Assembly (NCBI GenBank): GCA_012798805.1
Contig: JAAZMM010000008.1
Location: forward strand, 1 to 61,884
Direction of reading: 5' to 3'
Source of the DNA: Bacteroidales bacterium
GTDB taxonomy: Bacteria; Bacteroidota; Bacteroidia; Bacteroidales; UBA932
Length of the DNA stretch: 61,884 nucleotides
The notes under the pieces are model-generated. The model was given only the letters and a program-made list of their open reading frames with translations, ran no database searches and was not told the origin of the DNA. This document shows positions 8,395-17,579 of this stretch, one piece after another (position 1 is the stretch's first letter; every line of letters begins with the position of its first letter). A program made the translations under genes and the position numbers.

Positions 8395-9522
8395 ATGAAA
8401 CGTTTTTTACTTATAACCGTTGCTGCACTTGTTGCAGCATCGGCTTTTTCGCAAACTCAGACCATCTACAAGTTTACTCCGGTAAAAGATATCGAAGTTA
8501 CTTCCGTAAAAGATCAGGCACGAACAGGCACCTGCTGGTGCTTCGCTACGCTCTCACTCCTCGAAGCCGAACTTATCAGGCAGGGTAAAGGAGTTTACGA
8601 TCTTTCGGAAATGTTTGTGGTACGCCACAACTACAACAAGAGGATGAGTGACAACTACCTTCGTCTGGGCAAAGGCAATGTTGGCCCCGGCTCGCTATCG
8701 CATATGACTATCAACGCCATAGCCGAGCATGGTATTGTACCGGAAAATGTCTATAACGGCATCGCATATGACTCCGACAGGCACAACCATAGTGAGCTGA
8801 GCGCATTTGTAAGAGCCCTCTCGGAGGTTAGTGTACAAAGAAAAGTACGTTCACCTGAATACTGGAAGATTCACGAGCACCTTTTCGACACCTATCTGGG
8901 CAAACTTCCGGAAGAATTTGAGTACAACGGCAAAAAATATACTCCGAAGAGTTTTGCCGCTATGCTCGGTTTTGATGACCTAAGTGACTATGTGGAGATA
9001 ACCAGCTTAACACACCATCCATTCTATCAGCAGGTTCCGCTGGAGATTCCGGACAACTGGGATCACCAGCTCTACTATAATGTACCATTGGATGAATTTA
9101 TGGCAATTATAGACAACGCCCTGCTCAATGGCTATACCTTTACATGGGATGGTGACCTGATCCCCAAGTCATTCAGCCACAACCGGGGGATTGCCATAGA
9201 TCCCAAGCCGGAGTTTTTTGATGAAGCTGTCAAGTTTGAGAAGATTTATCCCGAACTCGATGCCACACAGGAGTTACGCCAGGAATATTTCGAGACATTC
9301 AATACTGTGGACGACCACTTGATGCATGTTACCGGCCTTTTCAAAGACCAGAACGGCACAAAATTCTACAAGACCAAGAATTCCTGGGGCACCGGCCGTA
9401 ATGAAGAAATGGGCGGTTACCTCTTTATGTCCGAAACTTATGTTAAGATGAGGACATTGGCCATACTTGTCCACAAGGATGCCATTCCTAAGGAGATCCG
9501 CAAGAAAATGGGCATTGAATAG
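8395..9522 (+). CDS. Second exported C1-family cysteine peptidase, tandem paralog
   Basis: The 375-aa protein is clearly a duplicate of its upstream neighbour. It shares a signal peptide (residues 1-20, ending AFSQ), Gln41 and Cys47 in DQARTGTCWCFA, the His motif DDHLMHVTG, KNSWGT, and the same C-terminal DAIPKEIRKKMG. Differences concentrate in the middle region (about 95-260), which suggests different peptide specificity. The gap to pssA is only 6 bp, so all three genes are probably on one transcript. Confidence 0.88.
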   Translation: MKRFLLITVAALVAASAFSQTQTIYKFTPVKDIEVTSVKDQARTGTCWCFATLSLLEAELIRQGKGVYDLSEMFVVRHNYNKRMSDNYLRLGKGNVGPGSLSHMTINAIAEHGIVPENVYNGIAYDSDRHNHSELSAFVRALSEVSVQRKVRSPEYWKIHEHLFDTYLGKLPEEFEYNGKKYTPKSFAAMLGFDDLSDYVEITSLTHHPFYQQVPLEIPDNWDHQLYYNVPLDEFMAIIDNALLNGYTFTWDGDLIPKSFSHNRGIAIDPKPEFFDEAVKFEKIYPELDATQELRQEYFETFNTVDDHLMHVTGLFKDQNGTKFYKTKNSWGTGRNEEMGGYLFMSETYVKMRTLAILVHKDAIPKEIRKKMGIE

Positions 9523-9528
9523 CACAAT

Positions 9529-10287
9529 ATGAGGAAGTACATCCCCAATATCCTAACACTCCTCAACCTGACCTGCGGCTGCTGTGCCGTAATAATGGCC
9601 TTGTGGGGCCTCTATCTGGGGGCATTCCTATTTATTATAGGATCTGCGGTGTTTGATTTTCTGGATGGCTTCAGTGCAAGATTGCTCAAAGTATATTCCG
9701 ATATAGGCAAGGAGCTTGACTCTCTTGCAGACCTTGTAAGTTTTGGTCTGGCTCCTTCCCTTATCTTTTTCAACTGGTATTATCAGTCGGGACACCACTA
9801 TACGTTCTTAGCATTCGTGCCGCTGGTAATCACCGCCTTTTCGGCCTTAAGACTGGCAAAATTCAATCTCGATACCAGACAAGAGACCGACTTCATAGGC
9901 CTCTCTACCCCTGCCAATGCGATGATAATTGCGCCACTTGTAGCTTATGCAGACATCTGTCACATTCATGGCACATCATCATTTGTAAATATATTACTCG
10001 ATAGCGTATGGTTTATCCCCACCATATCGATTGTTCTCGCTCTTTTACTTTTGAGTGAAATTCCGATGTTTTCGCTCAAAAAGAAAAGAGTGAGCTTTAA
10101 TCAAGCACCACTCTTCTCATTATTCATTGTCCTTGCTCTGGCAATCATTATCCTGGGATTGCTCTTTATCCCATATCACGTCAGCAAGCTTGAAACGCTG
10201 CCGCTGATCATCTCAGCAATTTTTACATTCTATGTTATAATCAATATTCTTGCGCAAATTGTTCGAATTGTGCAAAAAGAGCGCTAA
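9529..10287 (+). CDS. pssA: CDP-diacylglycerol-serine O-phosphatidyltransferase
   Basis: PssA makes phosphatidylserine from CDP-diacylglycerol and L-serine, the precursor of phosphatidylethanolamine. The 252-aa membrane protein carries the CDP-alcohol phosphatidyltransferase signature D43xxD46GxxAR51x8G60xxxD64xxxD68, which binds metal and CDP. It has several hydrophobic segments. No psd gene (decarboxylase) is adjacent. The 3' end overlaps the convergent phosphohexomutase gene by 47 bp. Confidence 0.92.
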   Translation: MRKYIPNILTLLNLTCGCCAVIMALWGLYLGAFLFIIGSAVFDFLDGFSARLLKVYSDIGKELDSLADLVSFGLAPSLIFFNWYYQSGHHYTFLAFVPLVITAFSALRLAKFNLDTRQETDFIGLSTPANAMIIAPLVAYADICHIHGTSSFVNILLDSVWFIPTISIVLALLLLSEIPMFSLKKKRVSFNQAPLFSLFIVLALAIIILGLLFIPYHVSKLETLPLIISAIFTFYVIINILAQIVRIVQKER

Positions 10288-11920
10288 TTTTCCGATCGGC
10301 ATCATCACCCTTCGCGCTGAAATAAAATTTGATTTTCGGCTCGGTGCCGGAAGGTCGGGCTGAAACTTTACTACCATCCTCGCTAAAGAACTGCAGCACA
10401 TTGGACTTCGGCAGATTTGTATCCTCAGTATTGGTATAATCGATCACTTTGACTACCGGCGATCCGGCAAGCTCAGTCGGAGGAGTTGATCTCAAATCCT
10501 TCATAATCTGCTGAATCTGCTCCACCCCCTCCTTTCCGGGTTTGGTTACAGAGAGAAGGTCCTCTTTGTAGTAGCCATACTCGGTATAAATATCCTGAAG
10601 ATATCCAAAGATGGTTTTACCGCTATCGGCCAACCACGCAGCACACTCCGCAAAGAGGGCACAAGAGACAATAGAGTCCTTATCTCTTACAAATTCGCCC
10701 GCATTAAAGCCGTGGCTCTCCTCGCCACCGCAGATAAAGAGCTTTTTTCCCTCATTCTTACGCACAATTTCAGCAATATATTTAAATCCGGTGAGGACAT
10801 CGTAAATATCGACGCCATATTTTTGGCAAATATCGCTGACCAATTCTGTTGTCACAATGGTCTTGACAACATATTCGCGCCCCTGTAACTTACCCAATTC
10901 TGACCATCGGGTAAGCATATAGCTTGTAAGAATGGAAAATATCTGGTTACCATTGAGCAGTACCAATTCCCCTTTATCGTCACGTATGGCAAATCCCACG
11001 CGATCTGCATCAGGATCTGTAGCCATCACTATATCTGCACCCACCTCCTCTGCCTTCTCGATTGCGAGCTTTAAGGCGGCCGGATCTTCAGGATTTGGAG
11101 AAGATACTGTAGGGAAATTACCATCACTTACATCCTGCGCATCCACATTATAAATATTTGAAAAACCAAGGTTTCGCAGCCCCTGCGGCACAAGGCGCAC
11201 TCCTGTGCCATGTAGAGGTGTATAAACAATCTTCATATCCGAATGGCGCTTTACGGAGTCGGGCGAAAGGGTAAGCGAAAGCACCGACTCAAGAAAGGCC
11301 TTGTCAACCTCTTCCCCAACAGGTGTCGGAAAAAGTGTAAGGTCATCACCAAAATTGACCTGCGTGACCGATGTAATAGAGGCTACCTCAGCTATGATAT
11401 TCTTGTCATGTGGAGCTATTATTTGTGCTCCATCCTCCCAGAACACCTTATAACCATTATACTCCTTAGGATTGTGCGAAGCTGTAATCATTATACCCGC
11501 CTGACATTTGAGGTGCCTTATGGCGAAACTCAACTCGGGAGTAGGCCTGATATTGTCAAAAAGAAAGACATTGATGCCATTAGCCATAAGCACTCTTGAA
11601 GAGATCATCGAAAATTTGCGACTATTATTACGGCTGTCATAAGAGATGACAACGCTGATTTTGTCCAAATCTTTGAAGTATGATTTAAGATAATTGGCCA
11701 GGCCCTGTGTTGACATACCAACTGTATATTTGTTCATACGATTGGTACCAACACCCATGATGCCCCTCAATCCGCCGGTGCCGAATTCCAGCAAACGGTA
11801 AAATGAATCCTCAAGTTCTTTGGGATCCTCCCTCATAAGGCGCGCAACTTCTTTTTTTGTTTCATCGTCAAAGCCGACACCAAGCCAGCTCTTTGCAACT
11901 TCCAGGTAATTTGTTTCCAT
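10241..11920 (-). CDS. Phosphoglucomutase/phosphomannomutase family enzyme
   Basis: An alpha-D-phosphohexomutase interconverts hexose 1- and 6-phosphates for glycan and glycogen metabolism. The 559-aa protein shows FGTGGLRG (46-53), the phosphoserine loop TASHNP with Ser148, the metal-binding loop DPDADRVG, the sugar loop GGEESHGF and the phosphate loop RPSGTEPKIKFYF. The length and the long N-terminal part match PGM2-like Bacteroidota enzymes. Sequence does not decide between glucose, mannose and pentose phosphates. The last 47 bp are also coding for pssA on the other strand. Confidence 0.9.
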   Translation of the reverse strand: METNYLEVAKSWLGVGFDDETKKEVARLMREDPKELEDSFYRLLEFGTGGLRGIMGVGTNRMNKYTVGMSTQGLANYLKSYFKDLDKISVVISYDSRNNSRKFSMISSRVLMANGINVFLFDNIRPTPELSFAIRHLKCQAGIMITASHNPKEYNGYKVFWEDGAQIIAPHDKNIIAEVASITSVTQVNFGDDLTLFPTPVGEEVDKAFLESVLSLTLSPDSVKRHSDMKIVYTPLHGTGVRLVPQGLRNLGFSNIYNVDAQDVSDGNFPTVSSPNPEDPAALKLAIEKAEEVGADIVMATDPDADRVGFAIRDDKGELVLLNGNQIFSILTSYMLTRWSELGKLQGREYVVKTIVTTELVSDICQKYGVDIYDVLTGFKYIAEIVRKNEGKKLFICGGEESHGFNAGEFVRDKDSIVSCALFAECAAWLADSGKTIFGYLQDIYTEYGYYKEDLLSVTKPGKEGVEQIQQIMKDLRSTPPTELAGSPVVKVIDYTNTEDTNLPKSNVLQFFSEDGSKVSARPSGTEPKIKFYFSAKGDDADRKISALFAQFEQFAQEY

Positions 11921-11990
11921 ATTTATCTGATAGTATTATAATTTTCAGGTCATAAAAAACAAATTTACACAAAAAAGTTGATTATTGAGC

Positions 11991-11998
11991 TATCTTTG
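11991..11998 (+). promoter_or_regulatory. -7 promoter element TATCTTTG upstream of the methyltransferase
   Basis: A perfect TAnnTTTG element followed by CCGC. No convincing -33 element is seen 19-21 bp upstream. If used, transcription starts near 12003, which rules out a translation start at 11978 and points to the TTG at 12023. Confidence 0.5.
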
Positions 11999-12022
11999 CC
12001 CGCTGAAAAGAGACAAAACACC

Positions 12023-13351
12023 TTGGATATAGATAAGACCATATCATTTATTTTAGAACATGCAGAGGCGGATGGTGCTCACTTGCTATTGAGTGCATTC
12101 CGCTATCCTGAAATAGATATGGCAAGGGCAGTATCATCCATTGAGGCACGCAAGAAAGTTGTTTCCAAGATTCCGCTATGGCATACCTATCCCGAACTGG
12201 TTTACCCCACTTCGCTCAGTCTGGAACAGTGCAGTTCACAAGCTACTGCAGAGTATAAGATGCGTTTTGTGGCTGAAAACAGCACTGTGGCCGACCTGAC
12301 GGGAGGACTCGGAGTGGATTGCAGTTTTATAGCTCGTAGAGCGACTAAATGCCTCTATATTGAGCGCGACCGGAAGCTATGCGAAGCTGCACTTCACAAT
12401 TTTAAAGTATTGGGGCTGGAGAATATTATTGTTGAAAATGGAGATTGCAGAGAATTTTTGGATATGGCAACGGGAGCAAATAATGATTTATCGGAAATAA
12501 ACGAAAAGTTCTCAGATGCAACAGAAGGGTTACTGGAAACAAGCGAAGATTTCTCGATAAAAGATGCAGCGTTAACTAACGCAGATGCAGAAAGAGAAAC
12601 TCATTTCGACCTGATCTATCTCGACCCCGCCAGACGCTCAAAGAGTTCGGGAAGAGTCTTTTCCATAAGAGAGTGCGAGCCTGATCTTCTTCACCTAAGC
12701 GAGGCACTGCTAAAGGCTGCAGATAGGGTCCTTGTCAAGCTCTCCCCTATGGTCGATATAACAGCAGCTCTTCGCGAGGTACCCTGTGTCAGGGAGGTGC
12801 ATATCCTCTCTACTGATAACGAATGTAAGGAACTTCTTTTGCTTATGAGCGGCAGCGAAGCTCTTCCGGCACCGGAGGATATTCCAATACACGCGGTTGA
12901 CCTCACCCGCAGAAAGGAGAATCGCTTTACTTTCACCCTCAATGAGGAAAAATCAGCGCAATGTCCTATTGCCACCCCTAAAACCTATCTCTATCAACCC
13001 GGCCGTGCCATTCTCAAGGCAGGGGCATTTCGACTCCCTTGTTCCCGATTTGGAATTGATAAGATCGCACCAAGCACCCATCTATATACTTCTGATAGGC
13101 GTATTGAAGATTTTCCGGGAAAATCCTTCCGTATAAAAGAAATAATACCCTTCAAAAAAGAGGGTATCCGCAGCCTGGCGCGCGAATACCCTTTATTAAA
13201 TTGTGTAGCTCTAAATTTTCCTCTTGACACCAACGCACTGAAGCAACGTCTTAAAGTAAGTGACGGAGGAAACCTCCACCTTTTTGCAACCACCCTTGCT
13301 TCAGGCGAGAAGGTGATGATTATCTCAGAACCACTCAGCTCTACTTTTTGA
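12023..13351 (+). CDS. Class I SAM methyltransferase with THUMP-like C-terminal domain
   Basis: The protein is 442 aa from the TTG at 12023, or 457 aa if the TTG at 11978 is used. A SAM-binding motif VADLTGGLGVDC, an acidic motif II (YIERDR) and a motif IV-like LIYLDPARR place it among Rossmann-fold methyltransferases. The C-terminal part resembles the THUMP-like domain of a Bacteroidota/Actinobacteria family whose substrate, probably RNA, is not known. A charged, low-complexity insert of about 45 residues (DLSEINEKFSDATEG onwards) sits just before motif IV. The 3' end overlaps the convergent dipeptidyl peptidase gene by 11 bp. Start choice rests on the promoter element at 11991. Confidence 0.75.
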   Translation: MDIDKTISFILEHAEADGAHLLLSAFRYPEIDMARAVSSIEARKKVVSKIPLWHTYPELVYPTSLSLEQCSSQATAEYKMRFVAENSTVADLTGGLGVDCSFIARRATKCLYIERDRKLCEAALHNFKVLGLENIIVENGDCREFLDMATGANNDLSEINEKFSDATEGLLETSEDFSIKDAALTNADAERETHFDLIYLDPARRSKSSGRVFSIRECEPDLLHLSEALLKAADRVLVKLSPMVDITAALREVPCVREVHILSTDNECKELLLLMSGSEALPAPEDIPIHAVDLTRRKENRFTFTLNEEKSAQCPIATPKTYLYQPGRAILKAGAFRLPCSRFGIDKIAPSTHLYTSDRRIEDFPGKSFRIKEIIPFKKEGIRSLAREYPLLNCVALNFPLDTNALKQRLKVSDGGNLHLFATTLASGEKVMIISEPLSSTF

Positions 13352-15443
13352 GATACTCCAGCAGGTCGGAAGGAATATCCGAGTCAAGCAGATAGCGATA
13401 CCAGAATATATAATCCTGCAATGAGGAGTGGCGTCCCTGCAGGCCACGATAACCATGCATTGCCTGAGGATAGATCATCAATTCAAAATCCTTGTTTTGC
13501 CTCTGTAGTTCATCAATCAAATGAAGTGTATTTTGGAAATGAACATTGTCATCACCGGTACCGTGAGTAAGGCGAAGCATATTGGTTTTATCTCCTTTAT
13601 AGTTGGATAATCTATCCATCACATTGGTAGCCTTATAGCCCTCCGGATTATCCTGAGGCGTATCCATGTATCTTTCGGTATAATGCGTATCATAAAGATG
13701 CCAGTCATAGACTCCTGCTCCCGCAATGCCATATTTAAAATAGTCGCTGCCTTCGGTTACACAGAGAACTGTCATCATACCACCATATGAGAAGCCTTCA
13801 ATACCTATTTTGTCACTATCGACAAAGGGCATTGCAAGAAAATGCTTAATTCCATCAATAAAATCCCTGAGCTCCGGAATGCTAAGCTGCCTGTAAACCT
13901 GCTCAAGGCCCTTTTTGCCAAAATGACCGCCTGCACGGTTGTCAAGTGTCACCTGGATCACTCCGTTGTTGGCCCACCACTGGTTGCGGAAGGTCACTCC
14001 TCCCCAACTATCACGTACCGAGGGAGAATTGGGACCACCATATATATTTACTTTAACTGGATATTTTTTGGTTTTATCCAGATTGACCGGCCAGATCACC
14101 GATGCGGGAATATCAAGTCCGTCACGGGTTTTATAAGTGATCATTTCAGGCAAAGCCAGGGCATATTTATCAAAATCGGGACCTTTGGAATCGGAAATAG
14201 TAGTCAACTTCTTTCTATCCAGATTCCTTGCAGGAAGTGAAATATTGACGAGAAAGAAGGGGGTGCGGGCATTGGAGGCAATTGCAGCTACATTGCGACT
14301 ATCGGGAGATATCACCACATTGGCAAAATTATAGTCACCAAACGAGACCCTTTCGGTCTTTTTGCTCCTTAGAGTAATCCTATAAATGTCAACTCTGGTT
14401 GTTGCCTCCCTTTTCGCTGTATAAAAGAGATATTTTGAATCCACCTTGAGCAAGCGAATGTTCCAGTTATTTCCTCCGGTAAGTTTCTCAAAACGGTTGC
14501 CATCATAAGAGAGGAAGTATATCTGCTCCCATCCCTCAAAGTCCCTCACCATATAGATACCTTCAGAGGTAGAGAGCATCTGCTCCATCCAATCAATCCA
14601 GCTATCCTGGTGCTCAGTATAAACGCAAGTAAAGTTACCAAGTATCGGATCTACTGCAAAGAGCTCCATATTGTCCTGGGCACGATCCAACCTGGCCACC
14701 ATGAAACGTTTTCCATCACTACTCCAAAAAGGAATACCAAAATATTGGTCAAGCTCCGGATCAAAGTCGGACCAAACTGTATGGCCGCCGTTTGCCGAAA
14801 CGAAGCCTATCTTAACTTTAGGATTGGAATCCCCGGCCTTGGGATAGCGGGTCTGGTTGATTGAGCCATGCTGACCACGTGCATCATAGATGGGGAACAT
14901 CGGCACCAGCGAGTTGTCAAAGTTGTAATAGGCAATTATCTTGCTATCCGGAGACCACCAGAAGGCCTTATAATTGGAACTCCTGCCAAAAATCTCCTCA
15001 TAATAGACCCAGGAGGCATATCCGTTGAGATTGAGTTCCGACCCATCAAAGGTGTGTCTGGTGATTTTTTTAGTTTTAACATCAATTGAATAGAGGTCGT
15101 TATCCAGTGTATATGCGATTTTTGTCGAATCGGGAGAAAATGTGGGATTTACCCACCCTTTGACAAGCTCTCCAGGACCCGAAGACCTCTGTGATCCGGA
15201 AAATGAGTAGGGTGCGATAGTGCCTTTTTTCAGGTCATACTTGAAATAATCACGACCTTCTCTGTAAATGAGGCTTTTATTTCCATCAAATGAGATAGGA
15301 AAAGCTGTCTGTCCCACAATACCCTCGGGCATTGTACCAAGAATCTGTGCATTTGTAAGTAACTTTTTTTCCTGCGCCTGTGCGGCGGGAATCAGGGATG
15401 CGAAAAGAAGGATTGTCGCTAAAAATGATTTGAAGTATCTCAT
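13341..15443 (-). CDS. Dipeptidyl peptidase IV (S9 family), exported
   Basis: DPP IV removes X-Pro and X-Ala dipeptides from peptide N termini. The 700-aa protein has a signal peptide (residues 1-23, ending AQAQ), an N-terminal beta-propeller with the substrate-anchoring pair Glu149-Glu150 (VYYEEIFG), and an alpha/beta-hydrolase domain. The hydrolase carries Ser552 in GFSYGG, Asp631 in HGTGDDNVH and His663 in AMHGYRG. All catalytic residues are present and length matches periplasmic DPP IV of Porphyromonas and relatives. It lies downstream of the YugP-type peptidase gene on the same strand, with a 33-bp gap. Confidence 0.93.
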   Translation of the reverse strand: MRYFKSFLATILLFASLIPAAQAQEKKLLTNAQILGTMPEGIVGQTAFPISFDGNKSLIYREGRDYFKYDLKKGTIAPYSFSGSQRSSGPGELVKGWVNPTFSPDSTKIAYTLDNDLYSIDVKTKKITRHTFDGSELNLNGYASWVYYEEIFGRSSNYKAFWWSPDSKIIAYYNFDNSLVPMFPIYDARGQHGSINQTRYPKAGDSNPKVKIGFVSANGGHTVWSDFDPELDQYFGIPFWSSDGKRFMVARLDRAQDNMELFAVDPILGNFTCVYTEHQDSWIDWMEQMLSTSEGIYMVRDFEGWEQIYFLSYDGNRFEKLTGGNNWNIRLLKVDSKYLFYTAKREATTRVDIYRITLRSKKTERVSFGDYNFANVVISPDSRNVAAIASNARTPFFLVNISLPARNLDRKKLTTISDSKGPDFDKYALALPEMITYKTRDGLDIPASVIWPVNLDKTKKYPVKVNIYGGPNSPSVRDSWGGVTFRNQWWANNGVIQVTLDNRAGGHFGKKGLEQVYRQLSIPELRDFIDGIKHFLAMPFVDSDKIGIEGFSYGGMMTVLCVTEGSDYFKYGIAGAGVYDWHLYDTHYTERYMDTPQDNPEGYKATNVMDRLSNYKGDKTNMLRLTHGTGDDNVHFQNTLHLIDELQRQNKDFELMIYPQAMHGYRGLQGRHSSLQDYIFWYRYLLDSDIPSDLLEYLKK

Positions 15444-15476
15444 ATTATTTGTTTTTGATTATTCTGAAATAACAGG

Positions 15477-16145
15477 CTATCGCCTGTTTGAAATCATTAT
15501 ATAATAAACCAACGTTGCCAATGAAGCAAGGGCTGCTACAACATATGTGTATGCCGCGGCACGGAGTGCCTTTTCAGCCTGTTCATGGTTTGAAACATCC
15601 GTAATGCCTGTCGTATTAAGCCACACAAGGGCTCTCTTGCTGGCATTGATCTCTACCGGAAGTGTAACAAAACTAAAAAGCGTCGTAAGTGCAAAAAGTG
15701 CTATTCCGGCCATCAAAACCTGGGGAAAAACATTGATGAGGAACATTCCCAAAAGAAGCACCCAGGACATTATTTTAGATGCAAAACTCACTACAGGCAC
15801 AAGTGCCGAACGTAATTTAAGAGGAAGATAGCCACGGGCATGCTGCAAAGCATGTCCACACTCGTGGGCAGCTACAGCCGCTGCCGCAACCGAATTGGAA
15901 TTATAAACTCCATCACTAAGATTTACCGTCTTGTTGAGGGGATTGAAATGATCGGTAAGCTGTCCCCTTACAGCTGTCACACTGACATCATTTATGCCAT
16001 TTTGGCGCAACATTCTCTCAGCGACCTCCGCTCCGGTCATACCCGACCCCAGAGGAATCTCCGAATATTTCTCAAATTTTCTCCTTAGATTGAGCTGAAC
16101 AACATAACTAACTATTGCAATTGCAATAAACAAAAACCAATACAT
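15477..16145 (-). CDS. Membrane zinc metallopeptidase, YugP family
   Basis: The 222-aa protein has an N-terminal membrane segment (residues 3-18), the zinc motif H94-E-C-G-H98 in AAHECGHALQHARGYLP, and hydrophobic stretches around 115-160 and 200-218. This matches the Zn_peptidase_2/YugP family of integral membrane proteins, whose substrates are unknown. It is sandwiched between a RecD-like helicase gene (21 bp upstream) and dipeptidyl peptidase IV on the same strand. Confidence 0.88.
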   Translation of the reverse strand: MYWFLFIAIAIVSYVVQLNLRRKFEKYSEIPLGSGMTGAEVAERMLRQNGINDVSVTAVRGQLTDHFNPLNKTVNLSDGVYNSNSVAAAAVAAHECGHALQHARGYLPLKLRSALVPVVSFASKIMSWVLLLGMFLINVFPQVLMAGIALFALTTLFSFVTLPVEINASKRALVWLNTTGITDVSNHEQAEKALRAAAYTYVVAALASLATLVYYIMISNRR

Positions 16146-16166
16146 AATCTAAATCCTATTTCTAAA

Positions 16167-17579
16167 CTAATCTATAAAAAACTCATCTTTAAAGTTAATA
16201 AAATAAACTCTCTCCACCCCTCTTGTAATGGCAGTATAAAGCCATTTAAGGTCATCCTCAGTGGGTTCTTTCCAAAAAGGATTGTCGATAAAAACGCATT
16301 TCCACTGGCCTCCCTGCGATTTATGACCTGTTATGGCCGACGCATATTTTATCTGGAGAGCATTGAAATATTTGTCTTCGCGCACGGAAGAATATCTCTT
16401 CCTTTTCCCCTTCACATGTGCATAATCCTCATTTACCCCTTCATATAAAATTCTCTGCTGCTCTTCACTCAAAGCGGCTGATTCGGAGTGAAGTGTATCG
16501 AGAATGATTTTGGCAGTAATCTCTACATCATTGTAGTCAGGGAACGACAATACAGCCTCTGCAAAATTTAGTCCATATCTCTCTTCATACCCATATATCC
16601 TGACAAGTTCGACAACATCGCCATTGGCTATAAAATCGAGTTCCGGCACATCCTCCAGAAACTGGTAGCAGTTTTTAACAACCATCAACTTATCGCCGCG
16701 TGTAAGTTGCTCCTCCAGATAAAGAACACTTGAACGTATGCCCATATTATATCTATTAGCCCGTTTATTGGACCTGCAGAGCACTACCACTTCATCCGTA
16801 CCATATTTGTCAAACATATCGGAAAGTGACTCAATGAGTTCACCGCCATGTATTCTGATCACATCTTCAAAGCCCTTTGTGCGCAATTGAGGCATCATCG
16901 GACCGTTGCTGCCCAGTAGCAACCTGATGGCAGTAGCATTGCTCAAAATCCCCGAATCTGCAGCCTGCCGCACCACCGTTGTAAGCTCAACACTCTTTAC
17001 ATTGCCATAACGCCCCATATAAGACTCATCCAACGCCGGACTATATGTAAGTCCTATCGGAGGTAACTGCCCTTTGTCTCCTATAAGGATGAGCTTATTG
17101 TCAACCCCTGCCCGAAGATAAGTTATCAGGTCAGAAAGCAAATCTCCGCTACCGAATATGTTCTGCTGCCCCCCGGAAGTGGAGATAAGCGAGGCCTCGT
17201 CCACAATAAAGATCGTCTCTTTGTGTTTGTTTATATCAAGTTCAAACTCTCCAAATCCTGCATTGATTGATTTTTGACGATAAATATGTTTGTGAATAGT
17301 GAATGCCTGTTCCCGGGTAAAACCAGACAAAACCTTTGCTGCACGGCCTGTAGGAGCCAGAAGAACAAAACGGTGCCGGTGCTCCTTCAGGGTCTTTACA
17401 TAAGCAGCAATCGCCGATGTTTTGCCGGTACCGGCATAACCGCTTACCAACATCAGGTCACATGTGCCATACTCAATGGTAAAGTGTGCCAGAGACTCTA
17501 TCAGCCTTTGTTGACAAGTAGTGGGCTCAAATCCCAATTTTTCCCTGATTTTCTCTATAAGATAACCTTCTGCCGCCAT
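16167..17579 (-). CDS. RecD-like superfamily 1 ATP-dependent DNA helicase
   Basis: The 470-aa protein carries Walker A GYAGTGKT near residue 50, a DEAS-type Walker B (IFIVDEASLIS), GDKGQLPPIG (motif III) and a C-terminal UvrD_C_2 region with ITGHKSQGGQW and YTAITRG. This is the compact RecD2/AAA_30 type without a RecBC partner and is thought to act in repair or replication. The ATG at 17579 is preferred over the TTG one codon upstream because it forms a TGATG junction with the trkH stop codon, implying translational coupling. Confidence 0.85.
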   Translation of the reverse strand: MAAEGYLIEKIREKLGFEPTTCQQRLIESLAHFTIEYGTCDLMLVSGYAGTGKTSAIAAYVKTLKEHRHRFVLLAPTGRAAKVLSGFTREQAFTIHKHIYRQKSINAGFGEFELDINKHKETIFIVDEASLISTSGGQQNIFGSGDLLSDLITYLRAGVDNKLILIGDKGQLPPIGLTYSPALDESYMGRYGNVKSVELTTVVRQAADSGILSNATAIRLLLGSNGPMMPQLRTKGFEDVIRIHGGELIESLSDMFDKYGTDEVVVLCRSNKRANRYNMGIRSSVLYLEEQLTRGDKLMVVKNCYQFLEDVPELDFIANGDVVELVRIYGYEERYGLNFAEAVLSFPDYNDVEITAKIILDTLHSESAALSEEQQRILYEGVNEDYAHVKGKRKRYSSVREDKYFNALQIKYASAITGHKSQGGQWKCVFIDNPFWKEPTEDDLKWLYTAITRGVERVYFINFKDEFFID

